Of a stretch of 64,000 nucleotides of DNA, positions 1 to 7,990 are shown in pieces. The stretch is taken from the NCBI RefSeq assembly GCF_003611695.1, contig NZ_RAWE01000012.1:1-64000 (forward strand), in the 5' to 3' direction. A program made the translations under genes and the position numbers. This DNA is from Corallococcus carmarthensis (GTDB lineage Bacteria; Myxococcota; Myxococcia; Myxococcales; Myxococcaceae). The stretch's first letter is position 1; each line of letters opens with the position of its first letter. Under the pieces are notes generated by a model, which was not told the DNA's origin, made no database searches, and saw only the letters and a program-made list of their open reading frames with translations.

Positions 1-1042
1 CGGCAGGTGTCGCGGTCGCGGTGGGACGCGTCGCGGCGGGCGTTGCCGGAGCCTGGGGCGGGGGCACCGCGCCCACGGCGGGTGTCGTGGTCGAGATGGG
101 ACGAGCAGCAGTGGGCGTCGCCGGAGCCTGGGGCGGAGCCACCGCGCCGACGGCCGGAATCGCGGAGACGGTGGGGCGTGCGCCCGTGGGCGTCGCCGGA
201 GCCTGGGGCGGAGCCACCGCGCCGACGGCCGGAATCGCGGAGACGGTGGGGCGTGCACCCGTGGGCGTCGCCGGAGCCTGGGGCGGAGCCACCGCGCCGA
301 CGGCCGGAATCGCGGTCACGGTCGCGCGAGCAGTCGCGGGCGTTGCCGGAGCTTGCGGAGGGGTCACCGCGCCGACGGCTGGAATCGCGGTCACGGTGGG
401 ACGGGACTGCGCATTCGTCGCAGGCGGTGGGGCCGCGACACCCACGGACGGAACCCCGGACACCGTTGGCCGTGACGCGGCGGGGGTCCCCACGGGGGCG
501 ATGCCCGGCGGTGTCCCACGGGGCGCGGCCCCCACGGGCGCGAGGCCCGCGGGCGTCGGACGCGGCGGGGCTCCACTCGCGGGCGCGACGGAAGGCACAC
601 CGCTGGAGGACGCAGGCCGTGCTGTCGCTGGCGCCACGGGCGGAACGACGCCCGCCGGGGGAGCCTGCACGGTCGCTGGAGCCACCGCAGGCACCTGTCC
701 CGAAGCTGGCCGTGCCGCGGGAGCCGTCACCGCTGGCACTTGCCCGGAAGCAGGCCGTGCCGCGGGCGGAACCGCGGGCACCTGGCCCGACGCGGGCCGT
801 GCCGTCGCCGGAGCAATCGGGGGCGTGACGGGGGGCGGAGTGGCCCGGGCCGCCGGGGCCGTCCCCGAAGGCGCCGTCACCTTCGGCGGAGCCGCGGCGG
901 GAGGCCGGGGCGCGGCGGGCGGAACGGACGGGGGCACGGAGGCCGTCAGCCGGGGCAGGGCGGGAGTCGCCGGACGCGCGGGGGCCGGGGGCGCCGGGGG
1001 CCCTGGCGGTGCGCCAGCGTTCGGATCGGAAGGCTCGGACAT
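1..1042 (-). CDS. Pro/Ala-rich tandem-repeat protein, 3' part beyond window edge
   Basis: The minus-strand frame starts at an ATG only 9 bases after the Hsp70 stop codon and stays open, without a stop, to the window edge, so at least 347 residues are visible and the C-terminus is missing. The product begins MSEPSDPNAG and is almost entirely Pro, Ala, Val and Thr. After about residue 80 it contains units such as ARPASGQVPAV, and near the edge five units of 25 residues built around AIPAVGAVAPPQAPATP. No folded domain is visible; a disordered linker or surface stalk is likely, with any functional domain beyond the edge. Close spacing suggests cotranscription with the Hsp70. The opposite strand is also open here, but that is expected from repeat composition. 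Function is unknown. Confidence 0.6.
   Translation of the reverse strand, partial: MSEPSDPNAGAPPGPPAPPAPARPATPALPRLTASVPPSVPPAAPRPPAAAPPKVTAPSGTAPAARATPPPVTPPIAPATARPASGQVPAVPPAARPASGQVPAVTAPAARPASGQVPAVAPATVQAPPAGVVPPVAPATARPASSSGVPSVAPASGAPPRPTPAGLAPVGAAPRGTPPGIAPVGTPAASRPTVSGVPSVGVAAPPPATNAQSRPTVTAIPAVGAVTPPQAPATPATARATVTAIPAVGAVAPPQAPATPTGARPTVSAIPAVGAVAPPQAPATPTGARPTVSAIPAVGAVAPPQAPATPTAARPISTTTPAVGAVPPPQAPATPAATRPTATATPA
24..398. repeat. Five 75-bp in-frame tandem repeats
   Basis: A 75-bp unit recurs five times at exact 75-base spacing; the shared core gcgtcgccggagcctggg or a close variant begins near 36, 111, 186, 261 and 336. The two central copies are almost identical. The period is a multiple of three, so each unit encodes 25 residues of the minus-strand Pro/Ala-rich protein. 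Near identity suggests recent expansion and possible copy-number variation between strains. Confidence 0.85.
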
Positions 1043-1051
1043 CGGCGGTGC

Positions 1052-2659
1052 CTAGTTGGCCACGGCGGGAAGATCGCTGTTGTGGTGGCCCGCGAGCCGC
1101 GTGTTGCGGTTCGACTGGATCGACTGCTGGATGTCCGCCTCCGTCATGCCGGACGACAACGTGATCGTCGTGGACGTCTTCTGGCCCGTCTCCACGTCAC
1201 ACGCGGACACGTTCACCAGACCGTCCGTGTTGATCTCGAACGTCACTTCGATCTTCACCTCGCCGCGATACCCGATGCGGAAGCCCGAGAACTCGAACTC
1301 GCCCAGCATCTCGCACTCCTCGGCGCGGTTGGACTCACCCTGGTACACGCGGATCTTCACCTTCTCCTGCCCGTCGCGGCTGGTGGTGAAGGTCTTCGAC
1401 CGGTCGATGGGCACCGGCGTGTTCTTGTCGATGATCTTCTCCGTGTACCCGCCCACGGTTCCAATCCGCAGCGTCAGCGGCGTGACGTCCACCAGGAACG
1501 TCTCCGTCTTGCTGTCCAGGAGCGCGTGCGACTGGAGCGCGGCGCCCATGGCCACGACCTGATCCGGGTTGATGCCCTCCAGCGGGTCCTTCTGGAAGTA
1601 GTGCTTCACCGAGTTGCGGATGATGGGCAGCCGCGTGGGGCCGCCCACCAGGATGACCGCGTCGATGTCCGCCGCCGTCAGGCGCGCGCTCTGCAGGGCC
1701 TCGTCGCAGACCTTGAACGTGCGCTGCACCAGGTCCATCACCATCCGGTTGAACTGGTCCTGGTTGAGCGTGTTGCGCAGGTCCATCACGTTGCCGTTGG
1801 CGTCCTGGCAGATGCCCTGGCAGAGGATGTCCGCGGTGCCGTTCTGGCCCACGTCGATCTTCGCCTTCTCCGCCGCGTCCTTCAGCATCTGCAGGCAGTA
1901 CTTGTTCTGCCGCAGGTCCAGCCGCGTGCGGTTGAGGAAGTCCTCCGCCATCCACGTCATGATGCGGTCGTCGAAGTCGTCGCCGCCCAGGTACGTGTCG
2001 CCCGCCGTCGCGAGCACCTCGAAGACGTCCTTGCCGATCTCCAGGATGGACACGTCGAACGTGCCGCCGCCCAGGTCGTACACGACGACGCGCTGGTTGA
2101 CGTCCCGGCCAAAGCCATACGCGAGCGCCGCCGCCGTGGGCTCGTTGATGATGCGCAGCACCTCCAGCCCCGCGATGCGGCCCGCGTCCTTCGTCGCCTG
2201 GCGCTGGTTGTCGTTGAAGTACGCCGGGACGGTGATGACCGCCTTGGTCACCTCGCGGCCCAGGTACGTCTCCGCGACGGCCTTCATCTCCTTGAGCACC
2301 AGCGCGGAGATCTCCGGCAGCGAATAGCTGCGCTCCCGCACGCCGATGCGCACCGAGTTGTTGTCGCCCTCGACGATGCGGTACGGCATCACCGCCTGGG
2401 CCTTCTTCACCTCGTCGGAGAAGTAGTACCGGCCGATGAGCCGCTTCGCCGAGTACACCGTCGTCTCGGGGCTGGTGATGATGTTCTTCTTCGCCGCGTT
2501 GCCTACGAGCACGGATCCTTCCTCCAGGAAGGACACGCACGAGGCATGCGTCGTCTCGCCCCACTCGTTGGGGATGACCGTGGGCTGACCTTCGTGGACG
2601 ACGGACACACACGAATACGACGTGCCCAGGTCGATGCCGATTGCGATGTCGTCCGCCAT
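1052..2659 (-). CDS. Hsp70/DnaK-family chaperone lacking the C-terminal lid
   Basis: Hsp70 chaperones bind exposed hydrophobic peptides in an ATP-dependent cycle. The product is 535 residues. The nucleotide-binding domain has the phosphate-1 motif DLGTSYS at residues 10-16, phosphate-2 GGGTFDVS near residue 200 and adenosine motif LVGGPTRLP near 330. The beta-sandwich substrate domain follows. The protein ends soon after the SSGMTEADI segment, so the helical lid of canonical DnaK (about 610-640 residues) is missing. The start is the ATG at 2659, preceded by GGAGACGGA; an upstream GTG would add eight non-conserved residues. No dnaJ or grpE lies nearby, so this is probably an accessory paralogue rather than the housekeeping dnaK. 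It likely shares a transcript with the repeat protein downstream. Confidence 0.93.
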   Translation of the reverse strand: MADDIAIGIDLGTSYSCVSVVHEGQPTVIPNEWGETTHASCVSFLEEGSVLVGNAAKKNIITSPETTVYSAKRLIGRYYFSDEVKKAQAVMPYRIVEGDNNSVRIGVRERSYSLPEISALVLKEMKAVAETYLGREVTKAVITVPAYFNDNQRQATKDAGRIAGLEVLRIINEPTAAALAYGFGRDVNQRVVVYDLGGGTFDVSILEIGKDVFEVLATAGDTYLGGDDFDDRIMTWMAEDFLNRTRLDLRQNKYCLQMLKDAAEKAKIDVGQNGTADILCQGICQDANGNVMDLRNTLNQDQFNRMVMDLVQRTFKVCDEALQSARLTAADIDAVILVGGPTRLPIIRNSVKHYFQKDPLEGINPDQVVAMGAALQSHALLDSKTETFLVDVTPLTLRIGTVGGYTEKIIDKNTPVPIDRSKTFTTSRDGQEKVKIRVYQGESNRAEECEMLGEFEFSGFRIGYRGEVKIEVTFEINTDGLVNVSACDVETGQKTSTTITLSSGMTEADIQQSIQSNRNTRLAGHHNSDLPAVAN

Positions 2660-2722
2660 TCCGTCTCCGGTGAAGACCTGCACCCCGGTCCCTCGTGAGG
2701 AGGGCAGTCGGGAAGCGCCCGG

Positions 2723-2751
2723 AGGTTAGGCGCCACGCTGTGAGGTGTCAA
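2723..2751 (-). promoter_or_regulatory. sigma70-type promoter of the Hsp70 gene
   Basis: On the minus strand there is a perfect -35 TTGACA (2751-2746), a 17-base spacer and a -10 TAACCT (2728-2723). Transcription would start near 2716, giving a leader of about 57 bases before the ATG at 2659. No CIRCE inverted repeat is visible, so the sequence shows no HrcA control. Confidence 0.7.
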
Positions 2752-2872
2752 TTCAATGACTGATCAAATGCCAGCCATTTCAAGGGCTTAGCGCCAGAGC
2801 AGGGGAGCGGGTTCGCGGCGCTGAACCGGGGTCGGATGGACCTTATCCCTTGAGGTGAAGGGGGGAATCACC

Positions 2873-3706
2873 ATGTCCGCCATCCTTGCCGCCCTGTCGT
2901 CGGATCCCAACCTGCTCCGGTGCGAGCTGCACCGGCTGACCCAGCAGGTGGTCCTCCGCCCGGAGGCTCGGGCCAATGCCCTGGGCGTAGGCTCCTACGC
3001 ACAGGAGGAGGTCCTCCTGCGTCGCCTGGCGCCGGACCGGGAGCTCACGCTGGACGACCTGGGACCTCCCCACGAATCGGAGGCCGTGCTCTTCCATGCG
3101 GGCCGCCTGCCGCTGGGCCTGTCGCCCGAGGAGAACACCCAGCCCTTCCGGGCCCGCCACTGGTTGTTCGCCCACCAGGGCCCGCTGCCGGACTTCGAGC
3201 CCCTGCGCGCCCTGCTGCTGTCGCGCGTGCCGGAGCACCTCCAGCGGCAGGTGCGGGGGCCCACCGACAGTGAGGTCCTCTTCGCCCTGTTCCTCACGCG
3301 CCTGCGCGAACTGGGCCGCACGGATGATCCGCGCCTGGAGCCCACCGTCGCCGGCCGCGTGCTTCGTGACATGGTGCGCGAAGTGGAGGCCGCGCTCGTC
3401 CAGGTGGGGCAGGTGCGCACGCCGCCGCTCAACCTGGTGGCCACCAATGGCACCGTGCTGCTCGCCACCCGCTGTGGCGAATCCCCGCTGTACTACACGC
3501 GCCTGGAGGGCAGCGCGGAGTGCGCCCACTGCGGTGTGGACGCGGCCACGCCGGAGACGCATCCGGAGGTGGCCGCGCACCGCCGCCGGCGCACGGTGGT
3601 GGTGGCCAGCCACGTCACGCGCACCCAGGGCTGGGTGGAGCTGCCACAGGGCACGACGCTGGTGATGGGCGCGGACCTCCAGGTCCAGCACCTGACTGCG
3701 TCCTGA
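2873..3706 (+). CDS. Class II glutamine amidotransferase-like protein without Cys2
   Basis: The 277-residue product resembles the YafJ/EgtC group of Ntn-type glutaminase-fold proteins: a segment NTQPFRARHWLFAHQG near residues 88-103 matches the conserved substrate region of that family. In active members the residue after the initiator Met is the nucleophilic Cys (MCR...). Here the codons are ATG TCC, giving Met-Ser, so the normal nucleophile is missing. The ATG at 2873 is preceded by AAGGGGGGA with good spacing; a GTG at 2855 would only add six residues and does not restore Cys2. It is either a Ser-nucleophile variant or a non-catalytic paralogue. It is convergent with the CPBP protease gene, 9 bases apart. 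Confidence 0.75.
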   Translation: MSAILAALSSDPNLLRCELHRLTQQVVLRPEARANALGVGSYAQEEVLLRRLAPDRELTLDDLGPPHESEAVLFHAGRLPLGLSPEENTQPFRARHWLFAHQGPLPDFEPLRALLLSRVPEHLQRQVRGPTDSEVLFALFLTRLRELGRTDDPRLEPTVAGRVLRDMVREVEAALVQVGQVRTPPLNLVATNGTVLLATRCGESPLYYTRLEGSAECAHCGVDAATPETHPEVAAHRRRRTVVVASHVTRTQGWVELPQGTTLVMGADLQVQHLTAS

Positions 3707-3715
3707 CGCGGGCTG

Positions 3716-4441
3716 CTACGGGCCGCCGAAGAACGACACCTCCAGGAAGCGCACGAAGAGGTTGCAGGCGGCGTGGAAGAGGGCGCAGCCGACGATGGTG
3801 CCGGTGCGCTCGCGCATCCAGCCGAAGAGCAGCGCGGGGAAGAACACCGCCAGCCGCCACGTCTGGAAGATGGCCAGGTGCCCCAGCGCGAAGAGGAGCG
3901 CCGTCACCCAGAAGGCGCGTCCCAGCCGGGCGCCCAGCACCACGCGCCCCTGGGGCCACGCGTCGCGCAGGCGGGCCTGGATGTAGCCCCGGTAGAAGAA
4001 CTCCTCCGGCAGGGCCACGACGAAGAGCTGATCAATCACCCACTCGCCGAAGCGCGGGGGCAGGCGCGGCTGGAAGTGGCCTTCGCCGATGATGGGCGTC
4101 AGGTGTTGCGCGAGCGCGGGCGGCAGGTGCGGCACCACCTGCACGAAGCCGGCGAAGCCCGCGAAGAACAGCGGCCCCACGATGGCGGACAGCACCAGGA
4201 ACAGGCGCACGTCCTGCTTCCACGCGCGCAAGCTGAGGCCGTAGTCGCGGTAGTCCTCGTCGCGCCAGCGCATGGGGATGAGCGGCAGGTAGAGGAAGCC
4301 CACCGTGGCCACCAGCTTGGGCACGCTGCTGCCCCCGGCGATGACGAACGCCACGATGATGCCCAGGAAGCCCAGCGCCCAGAGGCCCACGGCCTCCTGC
4401 ACCGCGCTCAGGCGGAAGGGTGGCCCCGGAGGGCGGCTCAT
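3716..4441 (-). CDS. CPBP (CAAX-type) glutamic intramembrane protease, candidate myxosortase
   Basis: The 241-residue membrane protein carries the three motifs of the CPBP/Abi family: EEFFYRGY (EExxxR), FALGHL (FxxxH) and HAACN (HxxxN), spread over the C-terminal half, with several hydrophobic segments from about residue 15 onward. These residues form the active site of glutamic intramembrane proteases. Some myxobacterial CPBP proteins are myxosortases that process MYXO-CTERM tails, and one such substrate is encoded at the other end of this window; the assignment to this protein is inference. Its ATG overlaps the stop of the upstream protease-like gene by four bases (ATGA), implying translational coupling. 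An immunity or prenyl-protein protease role is the alternative. Confidence 0.85.
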   Translation of the reverse strand: MSRPPGPPFRLSAVQEAVGLWALGFLGIIVAFVIAGGSSVPKLVATVGFLYLPLIPMRWRDEDYRDYGLSLRAWKQDVRLFLVLSAIVGPLFFAGFAGFVQVVPHLPPALAQHLTPIIGEGHFQPRLPPRFGEWVIDQLFVVALPEEFFYRGYIQARLRDAWPQGRVVLGARLGRAFWVTALLFALGHLAIFQTWRLAVFFPALLFGWMRERTGTIVGCALFHAACNLFVRFLEVSFFGGP

Positions 4442-5049
4442 GGCGTGTCCGCCGAGGCGAGCTCCGCCTTCACCGCGGACAGGGGCAGCGCCCTGGCGCC
4501 ACGGCCCCGGCGCTCGACGACGAGGCCCACCAGCCGCCCGTCCCCGTCGTACAACGGACTGCCCGGCGCGAGCGTCAGGTCCACGTCGAAGAAGGGTGCG
4601 GGGGCGGCCTTCGCCACCGCGGCCTTCGGGGTGTCCCGCTGGCCCTTCTTGCGCGCGGGCATGACGCCCACCACCCAGCGGCCCGCGAGCCCCTCCGGCA
4701 CCAGCCGCACCGGCGCCGCGGGCCACGCGCCCTGGGGACCCGCCACCACCGCGACCTGGAGCACCGTGCTGGAGAGCACCACGCGCGCCGTCAGGGCATT
4801 GCCCTCGTGCTCCACCTGGGCGGACTGCGGGCCCACGTGCGACACGGCGGTGAGCACCTGGCCGTCCGTGCCCACGATGATGCCGGGGCCCGCGTGCTGG
4901 GGGCCTCGCACGCGCACCGACGAGCGGGCGTGCAGCTCCAGCACGCGCTGGAGGTCCGCGCGCGAAGGACGGGCCTCCGCGCCGGCCCGCGCGGGCAGGG
5001 ACAGGAGGAAACAGAGGAGGACGGGGATGACGAGGAGCGGGCGGAACAT
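4438..5049 (-). CDS. Secreted trypsin-fold protein with incomplete catalytic triad
   Basis: The 203-residue product begins with a signal peptide (charged start, hydrophobic run LLVIPVLLCFLLSLPARAGA). The rest looks like a short S1/HtrA-type beta-barrel: GIIVGTDGQVLTAVSHVG resembles the segment around the catalytic His, and LAPGSPLYDGDGRLVGLVV resembles the region around the catalytic Ser. The Asp expected in the DxAV segment is replaced (VLQVAVVAG), and the GNSGGP signature is reduced to APGSPL. It is therefore probably a pseudoprotease or binding module. It lies 19 bases after polX and overlaps the CPBP protease gene by four bases, so it may act with that membrane protease. That partnership is inference from coupling. 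Confidence 0.75.
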   Translation of the reverse strand: MFRPLLVIPVLLCFLLSLPARAGAEARPSRADLQRVLELHARSSVRVRGPQHAGPGIIVGTDGQVLTAVSHVGPQSAQVEHEGNALTARVVLSSTVLQVAVVAGPQGAWPAAPVRLVPEGLAGRWVVGVMPARKKGQRDTPKAAVAKAAPAPFFDVDLTLAPGSPLYDGDGRLVGLVVERRGRGARALPLSAVKAELASADTP

Positions 5050-5068
5050 CTTCGCGCCCGCGAGCCTA

Positions 5069-6829
5069 TCAGCGCTCCCGCAGGGCGGCGAGGAAGCTCT
5101 CCGCGGACCGGGTGTTGAGGATGTCCTTCTTCCTCGCCCAGCCCCGGCGCGCCGTGGCCACCGCGTAGGCCAGGTTCTTCAGGTCCTCCTGACGGTGCGC
5201 GTCGCAGCTCACCACCAGCTTCACCCCGCGTCCCACGGCCTGCCGCACGTACTCGGCCTTGAGGTCCAGCCGCGCTGGCTTGCCGTTGATCTCCACCGCG
5301 ACGCCGCGCTCCCGGGCGCGCTCCAGGACCTCCTCCATGCGCAGGGGGTACGGTTCGCGGCTCTGGATGAGGCGTCCGGTGGGGTGCCCCAGGATGTGCA
5401 GGTGCGGGTTGTCCAGCGCGGCCAGCACGCGGCGGGTCATCTGGTCCTCATCCATGGAGTGGCGCACGTGGATGGAGGCGATGACGACCTCCAACTGCTC
5501 CAGCACGCTGTCCGCGTAGTCCAGCGCCCCCGACTCCAGGATGTCCACCTCGATGCCCTTGAGCAGCCGCACGCCGGGCACCGCCGCGTTCACGCGGTCG
5601 ATCTCCTCCCACTGCCGCTTGAGGTCCTCCACCTTCAGGCCGCCCGCGTGGATGGCCGCCTCGCTGTGCTCGGTGATGGTGAGGTACTTGAGCCCCAGCG
5701 CCTGCGCCGCGCGCGCCATCTCCTCCAGCGTGTTGCGGCCGTCGGACCAGGTGCTGTGCGCGTGCACCGCGCCCTGCACGTCCTCGAGCGTCACCAGGTC
5801 TTCGGGCAGCTTGCCGGCCTTCGCGGCCTCCACCTCGCCGTTGTCCTCGCGCAGCTCCGGCGGCACCTCCTGCATGTCCAGCAGCCGGTACAGCGTCGCC
5901 TCGTCGGGGACGGGGACCTTGGTGCCGTCCTCGCGGTGCACGCCCCACTCCGAAATCTTGAGCCCCTTCTCATGGCCCAGGTTGCGCAGCCGGATGTGGT
6001 GCGCCTTGGAGCCGGTGAAGTGGTGCAGCGCGGTGGCGAAGTCCTCGTCCGGCAGCACGCGCAGGTCCACCTGGAGGTCGCCCTGCACCATGCGCACGGA
6101 GCACTTGCTGTCGCCCTTGCCCAGCACCGTGGCCACGCCCGGCGCGTTCGCGAGCGTGTCCAGCACCGGTCCCGCTTCCGCCGCGGAGGCGATGAGGTCC
6201 ACGTCGGACACCGTCTCCGCGCGGCGGCGCACGCTGCCTCCCAGGCTGGCGCGCACCACGCCCGGGGCCTGGCGGATGAGTTCCAGCAGGGCCTCCGCGA
6301 TGGGCAGGGCGTCGCCCAACAGCTTCCGCTCACCACGGGCGCGCCGGTACACCGCGATGCCGTCCAGGAGCTTCGCCTCGCTCTTGGCCCCGAAGCCCTT
6401 GAGCTCCCGCACGCGGCCGTCGCGGCAGGCGCGCTCCAGGTCCTCGACGCTGCCCACCTGGAGCTCGCTCCACAGGGCCGCCACCTTCTTCGGGCCCACG
6501 TCCGGCAGCTTCATCAGCTCCAGCAGGCCGGCGGGGAACTGGGCCTTCAGCTGTTCGAAGGCCGTCATGTGCCCGGTCGTCACCAGCTCGGTGAGCTTTT
6601 CGGCGAGCCCCGGGCCGATGCCCTGGAGCTCCTGCAGGCGGCCCTCGGTGACGATGGCGCCCAGGTCCTGCGGCAGGTTCGCGATGCGGTCCGCGGCGAT
6701 GTCGTAGGCGCGGACGCGGAAGCCACTCTGTCCCTGGAGCTGGAGCAGCAGGGACATGTCCCGGAGGAGCTGGGCAACGGCCGCCTTGTCGGTGAGCACG
6801 GCGGTGGAGGGTGTCACGTCGGGAGTCAC
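5069..6829 (-). CDS. polX: DNA polymerase X family protein with PHP domain
   Basis: PolX fills short gaps during base-excision repair. The product (about 586 residues, typical for bacterial PolX) has an N-terminal helix-hairpin-helix region, a nucleotidyltransferase core with GSVRRRAETVSDVDLI carrying the catalytic DxD, and a C-terminal PHP domain with HAHSTWSDG and later histidine motifs that bind metals and can give 3'-5' exonuclease activity. The start is uncertain: GTG at 6829 is chosen because the family usually begins about 15 residues before the AVAQLLRD helix, but GTG codons at 6817 and 6799 are possible and no clear ribosome site is seen. It is divergent from the Rieske gene and first in an apparent operon with the trypsin-fold and CPBP genes. 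Confidence 0.92.
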   Translation of the reverse strand: MTPDVTPSTAVLTDKAAVAQLLRDMSLLLQLQGQSGFRVRAYDIAADRIANLPQDLGAIVTEGRLQELQGIGPGLAEKLTELVTTGHMTAFEQLKAQFPAGLLELMKLPDVGPKKVAALWSELQVGSVEDLERACRDGRVRELKGFGAKSEAKLLDGIAVYRRARGERKLLGDALPIAEALLELIRQAPGVVRASLGGSVRRRAETVSDVDLIASAAEAGPVLDTLANAPGVATVLGKGDSKCSVRMVQGDLQVDLRVLPDEDFATALHHFTGSKAHHIRLRNLGHEKGLKISEWGVHREDGTKVPVPDEATLYRLLDMQEVPPELREDNGEVEAAKAGKLPEDLVTLEDVQGAVHAHSTWSDGRNTLEEMARAAQALGLKYLTITEHSEAAIHAGGLKVEDLKRQWEEIDRVNAAVPGVRLLKGIEVDILESGALDYADSVLEQLEVVIASIHVRHSMDEDQMTRRVLAALDNPHLHILGHPTGRLIQSREPYPLRMEEVLERARERGVAVEINGKPARLDLKAEYVRQAVGRGVKLVVSCDAHRQEDLKNLAYAVATARRGWARKKDILNTRSAESFLAALRER

Positions 6830-6895
6830 GGCCGGGAAATTAATGCCGGGGGAACGGGGGTGCAGGCCCGAACGTGTTGTGGGAAAAGGAACGCA

Positions 6896-7210
6896 ATGAC
6901 GAAGATCAAGCTGGGACCCGCGGACTTCGCCGAGAGGGAGATGCGGGGCTACGAAGTGGGCAAGCGCAACGTCTGCATCGCGAAGATCCAGGGCCGCTAC
7001 AAGGGCCTGGATGACTGGTGCAACCACGCAGGGTGCCTGCTGTCGGGCGGACGCATCGAGGACAACATGGTCGTGTGCCCCTGCCACGAGGTCGGCTTCG
7101 ACATGGACACGGGCCAGAACGCCACCTCCCCCGGCGTCTGTGATGACCAGCCGACGGTGCAGCTCACGGTCGAGGACGGCACGCTCGTCGTCGACCTGCC
7201 TGACGCCTGA
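6896..7210 (+). CDS. Rieske [2Fe-2S] ferredoxin-like protein
   Basis: A 104-residue single-domain Rieske protein. Both cluster motifs are intact: C42-N-H44 within DWCNHAGC and C71-P-C-H74 within CPCHEVGFD, giving two Cys and two His ligands. It has no transmembrane anchor or signal peptide, so it resembles soluble Rieske ferredoxins of dioxygenase or NirD-like type rather than the bc1 subunit. The ATG at 6896 follows an AAAAGGA ribosome site. The gene is divergent from polX and 41 bases upstream of the MoaB gene. No oxygenase lies nearby, so its electron partner is unknown. Confidence 0.93.
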   Translation: MTKIKLGPADFAEREMRGYEVGKRNVCIAKIQGRYKGLDDWCNHAGCLLSGGRIEDNMVVCPCHEVGFDMDTGQNATSPGVCDDQPTVQLTVEDGTLVVDLPDA

Positions 7211-7251
7211 CCCTTCGCATCGCCACCTTCCCGCTTCCAGGAGCGTCCACC

Positions 7252-7929
7252 ATGGGACACGACGGACACGATCACGACCATGACCACGGTCATGGCCACG
7301 GCCACCACCACGGGCATTCGCACGACCACGGCCATGGCCATTCGCATGACCACGACCATTCGCATGGCCACGACCATGACCACTCGCATGGTCACGACCA
7401 CGACCATGGGCATTCGCACGAGGGCTCGGCGGTGGCGGCGGAGCACAAGTCGCGCGCGCCGGTGCATGTCAGTGCGTACGTGGTGACGTGTTCGGACAGC
7501 CGGGACGAGGCGCACGACGGCAGCGGGAAGGACCTGCGCGAGGGCCTGGCCGCCGCGGGGCACACCGTCGCCGGGCACACGGTGGTGAAGGATGATCCGG
7601 AGGCCATCCGGGGCGCGCTCGCGCAGGCGCAGGCGGCGGGAGCCCGCGCGGTGCTGTTCACGGGCGGCACGGGCATTGGCCGGCGCGACTGCACGGTGGA
7701 GACGCTGCGCGCGCTCTTCGAGAAGGAGCTGCCCGGCTTCGGCGAGCTGTTCCGGATGCTGTCGTACCAGCGCATCGGCAGCCCCGCGATGATGTCGCGC
7801 GCCACGGCGGGCACGTACCAGGGGATGATCCTCTTCGCGCTGCCGGGCTCGCCGCAGGCGGTGCGGCTGGCACTGGACGCGCTCATCCTCCCGGAACTGG
7901 GCCACGCGGTGCGCGAGCTCACGCGTTAG
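7252..7929 (+). CDS. MoaB/MogA-family molybdopterin protein with His-rich N-terminus
   Basis: The C-terminal part (residues about 70-225) matches the MoaB/MogA fold that adenylylates molybdopterin: VVTCSDSRDEAHDGSG, then LFTGGTGIGRRDCTVE, and a C-terminal LFALPGSPQAVRLAL segment. The first 57 residues are extraordinary, with 28 His among the first 56 positions interleaved with Asp, Gly and Ser, like the nickel- or zinc-storing tails of HypB, UreE or ZIP proteins. The ATG at 7252 has AGGAG eight bases upstream. The tail is encoded by repeated cay-gay codons in the same frame as the enzyme. A metal storage or delivery role beside cofactor synthesis is inference; no moa, moe or mod genes are nearby. 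Confidence 0.9.
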   Translation: MGHDGHDHDHDHGHGHGHHHGHSHDHGHGHSHDHDHSHGHDHDHSHGHDHDHGHSHEGSAVAAEHKSRAPVHVSAYVVTCSDSRDEAHDGSGKDLREGLAAAGHTVAGHTVVKDDPEAIRGALAQAQAAGARAVLFTGGTGIGRRDCTVETLRALFEKELPGFGELFRMLSYQRIGSPAMMSRATAGTYQGMILFALPGSPQAVRLALDALILPELGHAVRELTR

Positions 7930-7990
7930 GACTGGTGGAAGGGCGCGGCGCCTCCGCCGCGTTCCAACCGACGACGTGGGAGCCCGCGAG

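Noticed and set aside
24..398. Regular repeats that could be mistaken for a CRISPR array
   Set aside because: The whole 75-bp unit repeats, with no unique spacers, and it encodes a continuous protein repeat.
7..1055. Two overlapping plus-strand frames over the 75-bp repeats
   Set aside because: The same DNA is open in several frames because the repeat unit is a multiple of three. The minus-strand frame is preferred for its position directly after the Hsp70 stop and its Pro/Ala character.
3773..7210. A very long plus-strand open frame (over 1100 codons) spanning the CPBP, trypsin-fold and polX genes
   Set aside because: It is antisense to three well-supported genes for most of its length and is rich in His, Arg, Gln and Ala with no domain, a typical artefact of high-GC third positions. 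Only its 3' end is real (Rieske gene from 6896).
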